Notes under the pieces: model-generated
What the model saw: the letters and a program-made list of their open reading frames with translations, nothing else
Databases searched by the model: none
Told to the model about the DNA's origin: nothing
DNA from: Amycolatopsis vancoresmycina
GTDB lineage: Bacteria; Actinomycetota; Actinomycetes; Mycobacteriales; Pseudonocardiaceae
Length of the DNA: 64,000 nucleotides
NCBI RefSeq assembly: GCF_000716785.1
Contig: NZ_JNYY01000005.1
Coordinates: 558,001 to 622,000, forward strand
Direction: 5' to 3'
Made by a program: the position numbers and the translations under genes
Part shown: positions 34,973 through 42,732 of the stretch, one piece after another
Layout of the letters: every line of letters begins with the position of its first letter
Position numbering within the stretch: the stretch's first letter is position 1

Positions 34973-36033
34973 CTACAGTCGATATCGGGCTCCCGACCGT
35001 CGGTGGCCTGGACCTTGTGCCCACCACCGACGAGCCGCAGAAGGCCAAGGACTACAAGTCCGACCAGGAAGTCCGCTGGTGCCCCGGCTGCGGCGACTAC
35101 GTCGTGCTGAACGCGGTCCAGTCGTTCCTCCCGACGCTCGGCCTCAAGCGCGAGAACATCGTCTTCATCTCGGGCATCGGCTGCTCGTCGCGCTTCCCGT
35201 ACTACCTCAACACCTACGGCATGCACTCGATCCACGGCCGCGCGCCGTCGATCGCGACCGGCCTCGCGACGACGCGCCCGGACCTGTCGGTGTGGGTCGT
35301 CACCGGTGACGGCGACGCGCTGTCCATCGGCGGCAACCACCTGATCCACGCGCTGCGCCGCAACGTGAACATCAAGATCCTGCTGTTCAACAACCGGATC
35401 TACGGGCTGACCAAGGGCCAGTACTCCCCGACGTCCGGCCAGGGCATGGTCACCAAGTCGACGCCGATGGGTTCGGTGGACACGCCGTTCAACCCGCTGT
35501 CGCTGGCGATCGGCGCGGAGGCGTCGTTCGTGGGCCGGGCGCTGGACTCCGACCGCAAGGGCCTGACCGAGGTCCTGCAGGCGGCGGCGCAGCACCGCGG
35601 CTCGGCGCTGGTCGAGATCTACCAGAACTGCCCGATCTTCAACGACGGCGCGTTCGACGTCCTCAAGGACGCCGACGAGGCCGCCACGCGGCTGATCCCG
35701 CTGCGCGCGGGCGAGCCGATCCGCTTCGGCCCGAACCAGGAGTTCGGCGTCAAGCGCGGCGACTGGGGCGGGCTGGACGTCGCCAAGGTCGCCGACATCG
35801 GCGAGGACGACATCGTGGTGCACGACCCGTCGATCGTGGACACGTCGTACGCGTTCGCGCTGTCCCGGCTGGGCGACCAGAACCTCAACCACGTCCCGAC
35901 CGGCATCCTCCGCCAGGTCGAGCGCCCGACGTACGACGACGGCGCCCGCGCCCAGGTCGAGGAGGCCCGCGCGGCCCGCAAGCCGGACCTGCAGGGCCTG
36001 CTGCGCGGCAAGGACACCTGGACGGTCGCGTAA
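34969..36033 (+). CDS. korB: 2-oxoglutarate:ferredoxin oxidoreductase, beta subunit
   Basis: This 354-residue protein starts at ATG 34969 with GGAGG about six bases upstream. WCPGCGDYVVLNA (Cys38, Cys41), GIGCSSRFPYY and YQNCPIFND provide the four cysteines of the [4Fe-4S] cluster. GDGDALSIGGNHLIH with NNRIYGLTKGQYSP is the thiamine-diphosphate/magnesium motif. It forms the catalytic complex with KorA. The gene is followed by a very strong terminator, so korAB is the whole operon. Confidence 0.93.
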   Translation: MTTVDIGLPTVGGLDLVPTTDEPQKAKDYKSDQEVRWCPGCGDYVVLNAVQSFLPTLGLKRENIVFISGIGCSSRFPYYLNTYGMHSIHGRAPSIATGLATTRPDLSVWVVTGDGDALSIGGNHLIHALRRNVNIKILLFNNRIYGLTKGQYSPTSGQGMVTKSTPMGSVDTPFNPLSLAIGAEASFVGRALDSDRKGLTEVLQAAAQHRGSALVEIYQNCPIFNDGAFDVLKDADEAATRLIPLRAGEPIRFGPNQEFGVKRGDWGGLDVAKVADIGEDDIVVHDPSIVDTSYAFALSRLGDQNLNHVPTGILRQVERPTYDDGARAQVEEARAARKPDLQGLLRGKDTWTVA

Positions 36034-36045
36034 CCGCTGCTTTTC

Positions 36046-36078
36046 GAAGGCCGCCATGCCCGGTGCATGGCGGCCTTC
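36046..36078 (+). terminator. Strong intrinsic terminator after korB
   Basis: GAAGGCCGCCATGC (36046-36059) and GCATGGCGGCCTTC (36065-36078) form a perfect 14-base stem around a five-base loop. It starts 12 bases after the korB stop and is followed by GGCGTTTCC. This is one of the best terminators in the window. Confidence 0.9.
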
Positions 36079-36091
36079 GGCGTTTCCGGGG

Positions 36092-36121
36092 TTGCGCGAC
36101 TTGGGACACGTGTCCTAAGTT
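36092..36121 (+). promoter_or_regulatory. Leaderless promoter with a palindromic operator
   Basis: TTGCGC (36092-36097) and TAAGTT (36116-36121) are 18 bases apart, fitting -35 and -10 elements, and ATG 36129 lies seven bases after the -10. The spacer contains a 22-base palindrome (36099-36120, arms ACTTGGGACAC and GTGTCCTAAGT, one mismatch) around GGACACGTGTCC. This suits a TetR-type repressor. The repressor gene is not adjacent. Confidence 0.65.
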
Positions 36122-36128
36122 TCAGGTC

Positions 36129-36470
36129 ATGCGACCTGACTTACCTTTCGTGTTCTTCGACGTCCGCACGGCCGACGCGGCGGGCAGCAAGCGGTTCTTC
36201 GCCGAATTGCTCGGCTGGGAGGCGGACGGCACCCTGCTGACGGCGGGCGGCGCGCCGTGGGGTGGCCTCACCGAACTGGCCCCTGGCGACGACCGGGCAC
36301 CCCAGTGGCTGCCCTACGCGGCGGTGTCCGATGTGGACGCCACCGCGGCGAAGGCGGTGCGGCTGGGCGGCACCCTGGTGCGCGAGCGCACCGACCTGCC
36401 GTTCGGCTCCCTGGTGGTGGTCACCGATCCCGGCGGCGCCGCGCTCGTCCTGTTCCAGGAACTCAGCTGA
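36129..36470 (+). CDS. VOC family (glyoxalase/bleomycin-resistance fold) protein
   Basis: This 113-residue protein has one complete vicinal-oxygen-chelate module (FVFFDVRTADAAGSKRFFAELLGW at the start, VVVTDPGGAALVLFQEL at the end). The family includes metal-dependent isomerases, dioxygenases and binding proteins for antibiotics. I chose ATG 36129 rather than the longer in-frame upstream ATG because the latter lies in the terminator. Its stop overlaps the end of the convergent ArfC-like gene by eight bases. Nothing indicates the substrate. Confidence 0.85.
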   Translation: MRPDLPFVFFDVRTADAAGSKRFFAELLGWEADGTLLTAGGAPWGGLTELAPGDDRAPQWLPYAAVSDVDATAAKAVRLGGTLVRERTDLPFGSLVVVTDPGGAALVLFQELS

Positions 36471-37668
36471 GGGGGCGGAACCCGACGCGTTCGGCGTCCT
36501 CGGCGGTCCGGAACCACACCTCCGCGACCATCTTCGGGAACTGCGCGGAATCCTCGGTGCAGTAGCGCAACGCCGTGACGCTGGCCTTCACGGCGAAGCT
36601 GTCGCTCGGCGCCCCGCCGCCCGGGCGCGGCATCGCCGAACCGGGGCCGAACGGGCCGGGCGGCACCGAGTCGCCCGCCGCCTGCCGCGCGGGGGGCGGC
36701 TCGGGCGCGGCGACCGCGGCGGCCGCCTGGTTCGGCTGCACCGACGGCTCGAACAGGGAGCCGCTGTGCGCGCCGGACAGGTCGGGCTCGCGCCGCTCGA
36801 CCGTGCGCATCGACGGCTGGATCGGCTGGGGCGCGTCGAACCCGCCGCGCACCGCCTCCCGCGGCTGCCGCTTCGGCAGCACCTGGGTCGCCTCGGCCGG
36901 GGTCTCGGCCGGCACGTCGAGCTCGTCGTCGGCGATGTCGCCGCCGAACGCGTACTGCGGTGTCTCGTCCTCTTCTTCGGGCTCGTCCTTGCCCACCGAG
37001 CCGAGGTAGCGCGTGCGTTCGACCGGCTCCTCGAACGCCGACCGCTCGCTCCGCGGCTCGTGGTCGAACCAGTCCGGCGCGGGCGCTTCCGCACCCGGCG
37101 GCTGGAACAGCGAGCCCGCCGAGGACTCGGGGTCGAGCTGCGACAGGGCCGGGGAGACGGGCTCGGGCTCCTCGTCCGGAACCAGGTACTCGGTCGCCGG
37201 GGCGTGGTAGGGGTCCGCCGGCTCCGGCTCGGCCACCGGCGTCAGGAACTGGGTGGCCGCGGTCCGGTAGGGGTCGTCCTCGTCGAGCTGCGGCTCCGGC
37301 TCGGGTTCCGGCGGCACCCGCGTCGGCACCTGGGCGTCCAGCTCGGCGAAGTCCTCGTCGATGTCGTCGTGGACGTCGTCGCGGTGGATCGGCGGCGCGG
37401 CGACCAGCGTGCCGGGGTAGGAGGTCTCCTGGCGCGTCGGCTCCGGCTCGAAGCGCGACTCCGGCTCGAAGCGCGGCTCGGGCCGCGAGAACGCCTCGGT
37501 CCCCGCGTTGGCGGGGGTGCGCGCGGCGTCGGCGTGGGCCTGCGCCAGGGAGCTCTCCAGCTTGCGGACGCTCTTGCGGAGCGGCAGCACGAGCACCAGC
37601 CAGGTGAGGACTGCCCCGACGAAGAACGCCGCCAGGCTCCACAGCCAGACCTGTCCGAATATGGACAT
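36463..37668 (-). CDS. ArfC-like membrane protein with C-terminal sunset-type domain
   Basis: This 401-residue protein has one N-terminal membrane segment (about 5-28, QVWLWSLAAFFVGAVLTWLVLV), a long Glu/Pro/Arg-rich low-complexity middle (about 60-350) and a compact C-terminal region (about 355-400) with ASVTALRYCTEDSAQF and AEVWFRTAEDAERVGFRPL. The last segment resembles the sunset domain of mycobacterial channel accessory proteins (ArfC type). The function is not established; an envelope role is likely. It ends eight bases into the convergent VOC gene and begins 24 bases after the prenyl synthase stop. Confidence 0.65.
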   Translation of the reverse strand: MSIFGQVWLWSLAAFFVGAVLTWLVLVLPLRKSVRKLESSLAQAHADAARTPANAGTEAFSRPEPRFEPESRFEPEPTRQETSYPGTLVAAPPIHRDDVHDDIDEDFAELDAQVPTRVPPEPEPEPQLDEDDPYRTAATQFLTPVAEPEPADPYHAPATEYLVPDEEPEPVSPALSQLDPESSAGSLFQPPGAEAPAPDWFDHEPRSERSAFEEPVERTRYLGSVGKDEPEEEDETPQYAFGGDIADDELDVPAETPAEATQVLPKRQPREAVRGGFDAPQPIQPSMRTVERREPDLSGAHSGSLFEPSVQPNQAAAAVAAPEPPPARQAAGDSVPPGPFGPGSAMPRPGGGAPSDSFAVKASVTALRYCTEDSAQFPKMVAEVWFRTAEDAERVGFRPLS

Positions 37669-37692
37669 CTTTTCCTGCCCCTGTTTAGTGCA

Positions 37693-38751
37693 TCAGCGCG
37701 TACGCGCGACCAGGTAGTCGGCCACCGACTCGCAGGCGTCCCGGGCGGGTGACGCGGGCAGCGCGGTGAGCTCGGCTCGCGCGCGCTGAGCGTAGTCGGA
37801 AAGGGTGACGCGTGCGCGTTCGAGTCCGCTACTGACCCGCAGCAGCTCCAGCGCCTCCCGCACGAGCGCGTCGTCGGCGATCGGGCCGGACAGCAGCTCG
37901 ACCAGCCGCGGGTCGGTGCCCGGGTCGGCCAGCGCGTACAGCATCGGCAGCGTCCGGACGCCTTCGCGCAGGTCGGTGCCCTGCGCCTTGCCGAGCTCGT
38001 CGGACGGCGAGGCGATGTCGATGATGTCGTCGGAGATCTGGAAGGCGGTGCCGATGATGTCGCCGAACCGGCGCAGCGCCTCGATGTGCTCCTCGGCGGC
38101 GCCGGACATCATGCCGCCGAACCGCCCGGAGGTGGCGATCAGCGACCCGGTCTTCTGCGCGATGACGGTGAGGTAGTGCGCGACGGCGTCATCGCCGGGA
38201 CCGGGGCCGACGGTCTCGCGCATCTGGCCGGTGACCAGCTCCCCGAAGGTCTCGGCGATGATCCGCGCGGCGTCGGTGCCGAGGTCGGCGACCAGGCGCG
38301 AGGCGTGCGCGAAGAGGAAGTCGCCGGTGAGGATGGCGATGGTGTTGTCCCAGCGCGCGTTGACGCTCTCGGCGCCGCGCCGCATGTCGGCCTCGTCCAT
38401 GACGTCGTCGTGGTAGAGCGTGGCGAGGTGCACCAACTCGACCGCGGCGGCGGCGATCACGACGTGGTCGTCCTGCTTGGGCCCGAACTGCGCGGACAGC
38501 AGCGTGAAGAGGGGACGGAAGCGTTTGCCCCCGGCCTCGACCAGGTGCAGGGCGGCGTCGTTGACGGCCTGGACATCGCTGCGGACGACGTCCCGCAGGA
38601 GTTTTTCGACCTCGGCCAGCCCACCGGCGATGGAGCGCAGCAGGGCTTCGTCGCCGATCTGCAGGCCGACCGACGCCCGCAGGTCGTCGAGGGCGCCACC
38701 CGGCGCAGCGGGGAGGGATCCCGCCCCGGGGGCTGGGGAAGGCACAGACAC
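37693..38751 (-). CDS. Polyprenyl diphosphate synthase (menaquinone side chain)
   Basis: This 352-residue trans-prenyltransferase has GGKRFRP (74-80), the first aspartate-rich motif DDVMD (115-119) and the second DDIID (241-245), so it is an active long-chain type. In mycobacteria its counterpart GrcC1 is next to menJ and menG, and here the same genes are on the other side of nuo. It probably makes the octa- or nonaprenyl chain of menaquinone. The small or large residue before DDVMD that sets length cannot be judged with certainty. Its upstream 241 bases hold divergent promoters. Confidence 0.88.
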   Translation of the reverse strand: MSVPSPAPGAGSLPAAPGGALDDLRASVGLQIGDEALLRSIAGGLAEVEKLLRDVVRSDVQAVNDAALHLVEAGGKRFRPLFTLLSAQFGPKQDDHVVIAAAAVELVHLATLYHDDVMDEADMRRGAESVNARWDNTIAILTGDFLFAHASRLVADLGTDAARIIAETFGELVTGQMRETVGPGPGDDAVAHYLTVIAQKTGSLIATSGRFGGMMSGAAEEHIEALRRFGDIIGTAFQISDDIIDIASPSDELGKAQGTDLREGVRTLPMLYALADPGTDPRLVELLSGPIADDALVREALELLRVSSGLERARVTLSDYAQRARAELTALPASPARDACESVADYLVARTR

Positions 38752-38992
38752 GTCGGCTCCGCTCTACTCGTGCACCGGTCGGGTTGCCCCTTGAGCGTAG
38801 TGGCTCGCCCGCGCGGTCGTTTACCCGCTGTCCAGCGGAAACGGTGACGAACATGACACCGCCCCGGGTGGTTCCCGATCCTCGAAAGGGTGATCGGAGA
38901 TTCCGGGCGCAACGGACGTCTCCGGCGGGCGGATATCCAGACGAGGAGGAGCAGCCGTCCGGCAGCGCTCCGCGGGCCGAGGAGGACACTGA

Positions 38993-39592
38993 ATGCGCAG
39001 CGCGATCGTCATGGCGGTGGTGGTGACGGGCTTGGCCGCGTTCCCCGCGGCGGCGGACCCGAAGCCGGGCGTGGCGAACATCGGCTCGGCGTCGTTCACG
39101 AAGGTCGCGATCCCGCCACAAGCAGCGTGTTCGATCGACGGCCCGACGACGGCAACGGCCGAAGCGGTGTCCCGCCCGGGCATCACGTTCGGCGGCGGAA
39201 CGTCGTCGTGCACGACAACGACGACCTCGGCTACCTCGACGGCTGCGGGGAAGAACTTCGAGCTGTCGGCCTTGGTACCGGCGGGCGGCCCGAGGGTGAA
39301 GCTGTCGACGTACACGGTGACGTGCACAGCAACGCAGACGCAGACGAACGCGAACTGGACGTACGGCGGCCTGTCGGGCATCCCGAACCCCCCGAGCCCG
39401 GTACCGCCGTCGTACGTGTCCCCGATCCGGAAAACGGACGGAACGACGTTGGCGAACGCGGTGTTCAACGTCCAGACCCTGCCGGGCGACGGAAGCATCG
39501 AATTGACGATGTTGCGCATCGATTTCCTGCCGGCATCGGGGTTGAGCGGATCGGTGCGCGTGGGCGAAACGAGCTGTTCGCCAACCCCGTAG
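38993..39592 (+). CDS. Small secreted protein of unknown function
   Basis: This 199-residue protein has a signal peptide (MRSAIVMAVVVTGLAAFPAAA, cleavage near residue 21). The mature part is Thr/Ser/Pro-rich with three cysteines (ACSIDG, SSCTTTT, VTCTATQT and ETSCSP), compatible with disulfides and a beta-rich fold. I do not recognise a named family. It is not adjacent to coupled genes, and its own terminator follows directly. Codon use is that of the host. Confidence 0.65.
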   Translation: MRSAIVMAVVVTGLAAFPAAADPKPGVANIGSASFTKVAIPPQAACSIDGPTTATAEAVSRPGITFGGGTSSCTTTTTSATSTAAGKNFELSALVPAGGPRVKLSTYTVTCTATQTQTNANWTYGGLSGIPNPPSPVPPSYVSPIRKTDGTTLANAVFNVQTLPGDGSIELTMLRIDFLPASGLSGSVRVGETSCSPTP

Positions 39593-39594
39593 AC

Positions 39595-39650
39595 GTCACG
39601 AGGGCCGCGGCTTGGGAGAACACCGAGAGGACCGCCGCGGCCCTCGTGAC
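39595..39650 (+). terminator. Terminator after the secreted protein gene
   Basis: GTCACGAGGGCCGCGGC (39595-39611) and GCCGCGGCCCTCGTGAC (39634-39650) form a perfect 17-base stem around a 22-base loop, beginning two bases after the stop codon. CTTGGTTTTCC follows. It separates this gene from the type VII cassette. Confidence 0.88.
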
Positions 39651-39744
39651 CTTGGTTTTCCGGCGCGGGAACTTTGGTAGGGTTTGCCGCGTCGGATACG
39701 CAGAGTGCCCGGGGTGGAGCACACTGCAAGCTAGGGGAGAGCAG

Positions 39745-40155
39745 ATGATAGAGGGGCCGGTTTACGAGCCTGGTGGGGATTGGGTGCTGCCGGGGCCGGA
39801 TGGGGTGCGGGTTTCCGGGTCGTATGGGGGTGGTGACGGCGGTGCGGGCTTCGAGTACGACGAGGAGACGCTGCGTGAGCTGATGCACGAGTGGAACGAC
39901 CTGGCGAACGAGTTCGAAGACGATCTCCAGCGAGCCGCCCTGCTGCAGCGCGCCCAGGGCCCCGGCGCGGAGTACGCCAGCAGCGGCAACGCTGAACAGG
40001 TGAGGGCATCTGGCGACGCCTTGTACGAAACGCTTGTTGCACGCGCACGGTATTGCCGCTCGATGGCGCAGCGCTTCAAGACAGCCTTGGGCAAGTACGC
40101 GACCGCCGAAGAGTCGAGCGCCACAGAAGTGAAGCGAACTGGAGGCAGTCTCTGA
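39745..40155 (+). CDS. PE-like small helical protein of a type VII cassette
   Basis: This 136-residue protein is mostly predicted helix (ETLRELMHEWNDLANEFEDDL, ALYETLVARARYCRSMAQRF) with a central break, and near its C-terminus it has YATAE, a match to the YxxxD/E type VII secretion signal. A GGGGAG site precedes the ATG. The order PE-like, DUF3558 lipoprotein, PPE-like, EspG, all coupled, supports its role as the PE partner. It has no signal peptide. The name is by context and helical pattern, not a recognised PE domain. Confidence 0.6.
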   Translation: MIEGPVYEPGGDWVLPGPDGVRVSGSYGGGDGGAGFEYDEETLRELMHEWNDLANEFEDDLQRAALLQRAQGPGAEYASSGNAEQVRASGDALYETLVARARYCRSMAQRFKTALGKYATAEESSATEVKRTGGSL

Positions 40156-40772
40156 TGCGTCGCGTTGTCGCTGCACTGAGCGCATTATTACTGCTTCTCG
40201 GCGCATGTACCACGTCCACCGTCGGAACGGCATCGCCCTCGAGTTCCAGCTCCAGTTCGGCGGTGACTTCGGCTCCCGACGAGGGCCTACCCGGCCCAGG
40301 TGTACCGAAGGTCGAGACACCAATCGACATCGGTCGGTTCAAACAGGCACCGTGCGACTCGTTGACTCCGAGTCAAGTGAGTGAACTCCTTGGGACAGGC
40401 GTAACGCCGAAGGCGGAGCTGAACGCTCCTGGTGGCCCCAGTTGCAGCTTCCACCCGCCTCAAGTTACCCAAGCCGCAGTACTCGTGATCTTCAACAACG
40501 TTGACGATCGCGGTTTGACCGGCGTTTACCAGGCTCAGTACTCGTTCTTTCTCCCTCTGAAACCTGTCGATGGTTACCCGGTGGCCGCCTATGGGCTCAC
40601 TGACGAACGGACCAGTCGAGGCGGGTGCCAAATTGCAGTCGGAACAAGTGACAAGCAGACTGTGGACATCGGTGTCACCCAGTCCGAAGAGAATATCGGC
40701 CACAAGGATCCATGCGAAGCAGCCCGTGGCGTCGCTTCGTATGTCCTGAGCAACCTCCGCGGGGTGAAATGA
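40155..40772 (+). CDS. DUF3558 domain lipoprotein
   Basis: This 205-residue protein has a lipoprotein signal (MRRVVAALSALLLLLGACTTS, Cys18 in LGAC) followed by a Ser-rich linker (SSSSSSSAV) and a DUF3558 domain (CDSLTPSQVSELLG, GPSCSFHPP, RGGCQIAVG, CEAARGVASYVL). Four conserved-type cysteines probably pair. DUF3558 lipoproteins are common in Pseudonocardiaceae near PPE/EspG genes and sit on the outer face of the membrane. The ATG overlaps the previous TGA by one base. G+C is visibly lower here than in neighbouring genes. Confidence 0.85.
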   Translation: MRRVVAALSALLLLLGACTTSTVGTASPSSSSSSSAVTSAPDEGLPGPGVPKVETPIDIGRFKQAPCDSLTPSQVSELLGTGVTPKAELNAPGGPSCSFHPPQVTQAAVLVIFNNVDDRGLTGVYQAQYSFFLPLKPVDGYPVAAYGLTDERTSRGGCQIAVGTSDKQTVDIGVTQSEENIGHKDPCEAARGVASYVLSNLRGVK

Positions 40773-42025
40773 TGGCATCTGAGGGGCCGCTGACGGCAGC
40801 GCAGATCTATGAGCAGATCACCGGGGGTGAAGGCACCGGTTCGCTGGCCGATGCGCAGGATGGGGCCATGCAGCTGACCGACCGGATGGTTGAGCGGGCT
40901 CAGCGGATCAGTGCCCTTCGCGCCAAAACCATGTCCGGCTGGCGAGGACGTGCCGGAGATGCCGCCGCCGATTCCACTCTTCCCCTTGTTCAAGCCGCTG
41001 CTGACGACGCTGTTCACCTTCGGAATGCTCAGTCCGCCGTTGGCGCTCAAATGGATGCCTTCGGGACCGCCAAGCACTCCGTCAAGCCCGTGCCGCCTCA
41101 GCCTCCCGAACTGGGGATTGATGATGTCCGGAACGTCCTTGCCGGGCGCGGCTGGGATTCTTACTCCGCCAAGGTTGCCGGGTGGCAGGCCGATAGCCAA
41201 GGCAACATCGATGCCTTCAGCGCCTATCACGCCGCCAGTACCGACAACGGCGGACGGATGCCCGCGCAGTACGCCCAGCTCGCCGACTCCGGGGCCGCCG
41301 TCTCCATGACCGATCGGGCGACGCCCGGGCCCACCGATACCGGGGAATGGGCCCGGAACCCTCGCGACAACCAGGTCCCCGCCCAGGACCGGCAGACCGT
41401 GCGGCCCGGGCAGGACCGGATCACCGGGCAGGACCAGAAGCAGCTCACCACGCAGCAGCAGACGAACAACCCGGATCAGACGGCGTACCGGCCCCCGAGC
41501 TACCACCAGGTACAGAATCCGCCGAGCGACCCCGGGACCACCCACGCCAACAGCTACATCCCCAAGCCCGTCACGCCACCCGCCGCTCAGGGCGGATATG
41601 TGTTCGGGCCTACCGGTGGTAGCAACACGAACTGGCCCGGCAGCGGCAGCTTCTCCGGCGACTTCGGGCCCGGAACCGGAATCGGAACCGGCGGGTATTA
41701 CCCCGGAACGGAGCCAGGGACCGGAACCGGGCCAGGGACCGGACCGAACCGCCCAGGCACCACCCCACCGGGAACACGCACCCCCGGCAACGCCTCCGGC
41801 ACCCGCCTCCCCGAGGAACGCCTCCCCGGCGCCACCCCCGCCCGCGGCACCACCGGCTCCCGCGGCACCAACATCGCCCCCATGGGCACCCCCGCCGCCG
41901 GCCGTGGCAAGGACGAAGACCGCGAGAAGAAACGCGCCCCCTACCTGCAAAACCCCGATCCCGACGAAACCTTCGGCGGCTTCACCGAAAAGCCAATGCC
42001 ACCCGTGATCGGCGAGAAGAAGTAA
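40769..42025 (+). CDS. PPE-like type VII secretion substrate with Gly/Pro/Thr-rich tail
   Basis: This 418-residue protein overlaps the lipoprotein gene by ATGA. The N-terminal 150 residues (LTAAQIYEQI, MVERAQRISALRAKTMSGWRGRAGDAA with W-x-G) form the helical PPE/WXG-like domain. The rest is low complexity, with repeated GT/PG patterns (for example TGPGTGPNRPGTTPPGTRTPG) and a short charged terminus, DREKKRAPYLQNPDPDE. Partner of the PE-like protein and client of EspG, it should be exported by an ESX system located elsewhere. No transmembrane segment is seen. Confidence 0.75.
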   Translation: MMASEGPLTAAQIYEQITGGEGTGSLADAQDGAMQLTDRMVERAQRISALRAKTMSGWRGRAGDAAADSTLPLVQAAADDAVHLRNAQSAVGAQMDAFGTAKHSVKPVPPQPPELGIDDVRNVLAGRGWDSYSAKVAGWQADSQGNIDAFSAYHAASTDNGGRMPAQYAQLADSGAAVSMTDRATPGPTDTGEWARNPRDNQVPAQDRQTVRPGQDRITGQDQKQLTTQQQTNNPDQTAYRPPSYHQVQNPPSDPGTTHANSYIPKPVTPPAAQGGYVFGPTGGSNTNWPGSGSFSGDFGPGTGIGTGGYYPGTEPGTGTGPGTGPNRPGTTPPGTRTPGNASGTRLPEERLPGATPARGTTGSRGTNIAPMGTPAAGRGKDEDREKKRAPYLQNPDPDETFGGFTEKPMPPVIGEKK

Positions 42026-42699
42026 TGGCCACCTTCTCCCTCACCACCCTCCTCACCGCCATGCGCAACGTCGGCAGCGGCGACCCACACCCCGTCCTCG
42101 CCAAAGGACTGCGCTACATCCCGCCGTCAGCCAAAAAACAAGTCGACCGGGAAGCCTTCGAAGAACTCAGCCAATACGGCTTCACCCAAGGCGACGGCTT
42201 CACCCCCGAATTCGAAGACGCACTCCACCTCATCGGCAACCCCGCCGAAGAATTCGTCGCCTACGCACGCGACACCAACGAACAAGTCGGCGTACTCGTA
42301 GCAAACCGAGACCGCTCGACAATCAGCGTCGTCTGCCGCGGCGAGCAAATAGAACTCGAGAGCGTCTCCCCCGACACCCACCCCGCCGACGCCCTGGTCT
42401 CGAAGCTCCCACCCTGCCGACCCGCCGACATCAAGCCCTTCTCAGTCCCCCAGCAGGACTTCCAAAAGGAAAGCGACATCTTCGACGAAACCGGCAGCCG
42501 CGAAGCGCAGGAGCTCGACGCCCTCTTCAAGCAGCCTCACTTCGGGCTCGGACAGCTCCAAACCGGAACCAACACCCTCAACTACCTCGACCTCCAGCAC
42601 GGCCGGGTCGGGATCGCCCTCGCCGACGGATACATCAGCGTCCTCCCGGGGGACCCGGAACTCCTCGCCCGAAAACTGAAAGCCGCCACCCCTCGCTGA
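42025..42699 (+). CDS. espG: EspG-type secretion chaperone
   Basis: This 224-residue soluble protein matches the EspG family: an N-terminal LTTLLTAMRNVGSG, beta-sheet segments such as EEFVAYARDTNEQVGVLVANRDRS and a C-terminal region with DALFKQPHFGLGQLQTG. EspG binds PE-PPE pairs in the cytoplasm and delivers them to the ESX secretion core. It shares one base with the PPE-like gene. The cassette lacks the core ESX genes (eccB-E, mycP), so it must rely on a distant system. Confidence 0.82.
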   Translation: MATFSLTTLLTAMRNVGSGDPHPVLAKGLRYIPPSAKKQVDREAFEELSQYGFTQGDGFTPEFEDALHLIGNPAEEFVAYARDTNEQVGVLVANRDRSTISVVCRGEQIELESVSPDTHPADALVSKLPPCRPADIKPFSVPQQDFQKESDIFDETGSREAQELDALFKQPHFGLGQLQTGTNTLNYLDLQHGRVGIALADGYISVLPGDPELLARKLKAATPR

Positions 42700-42716
42700 G
42701 CTGAAGGGGTGGCGGC
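42682..42716 (+). terminator. Bidirectional hairpin between espG and nuoN
   Basis: GCCGCCACCCCT (42682-42693) and AGGGGTGGCGGC (42705-42716) make a perfect 12-base stem with an 11-base loop. It overlaps the espG stop and ends 16 bases before the nuoN stop. Since the genes are convergent, it probably ends both transcripts. Confidence 0.8.
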
Positions 42717-42732
42717 CCGGAAACAAACCGAA

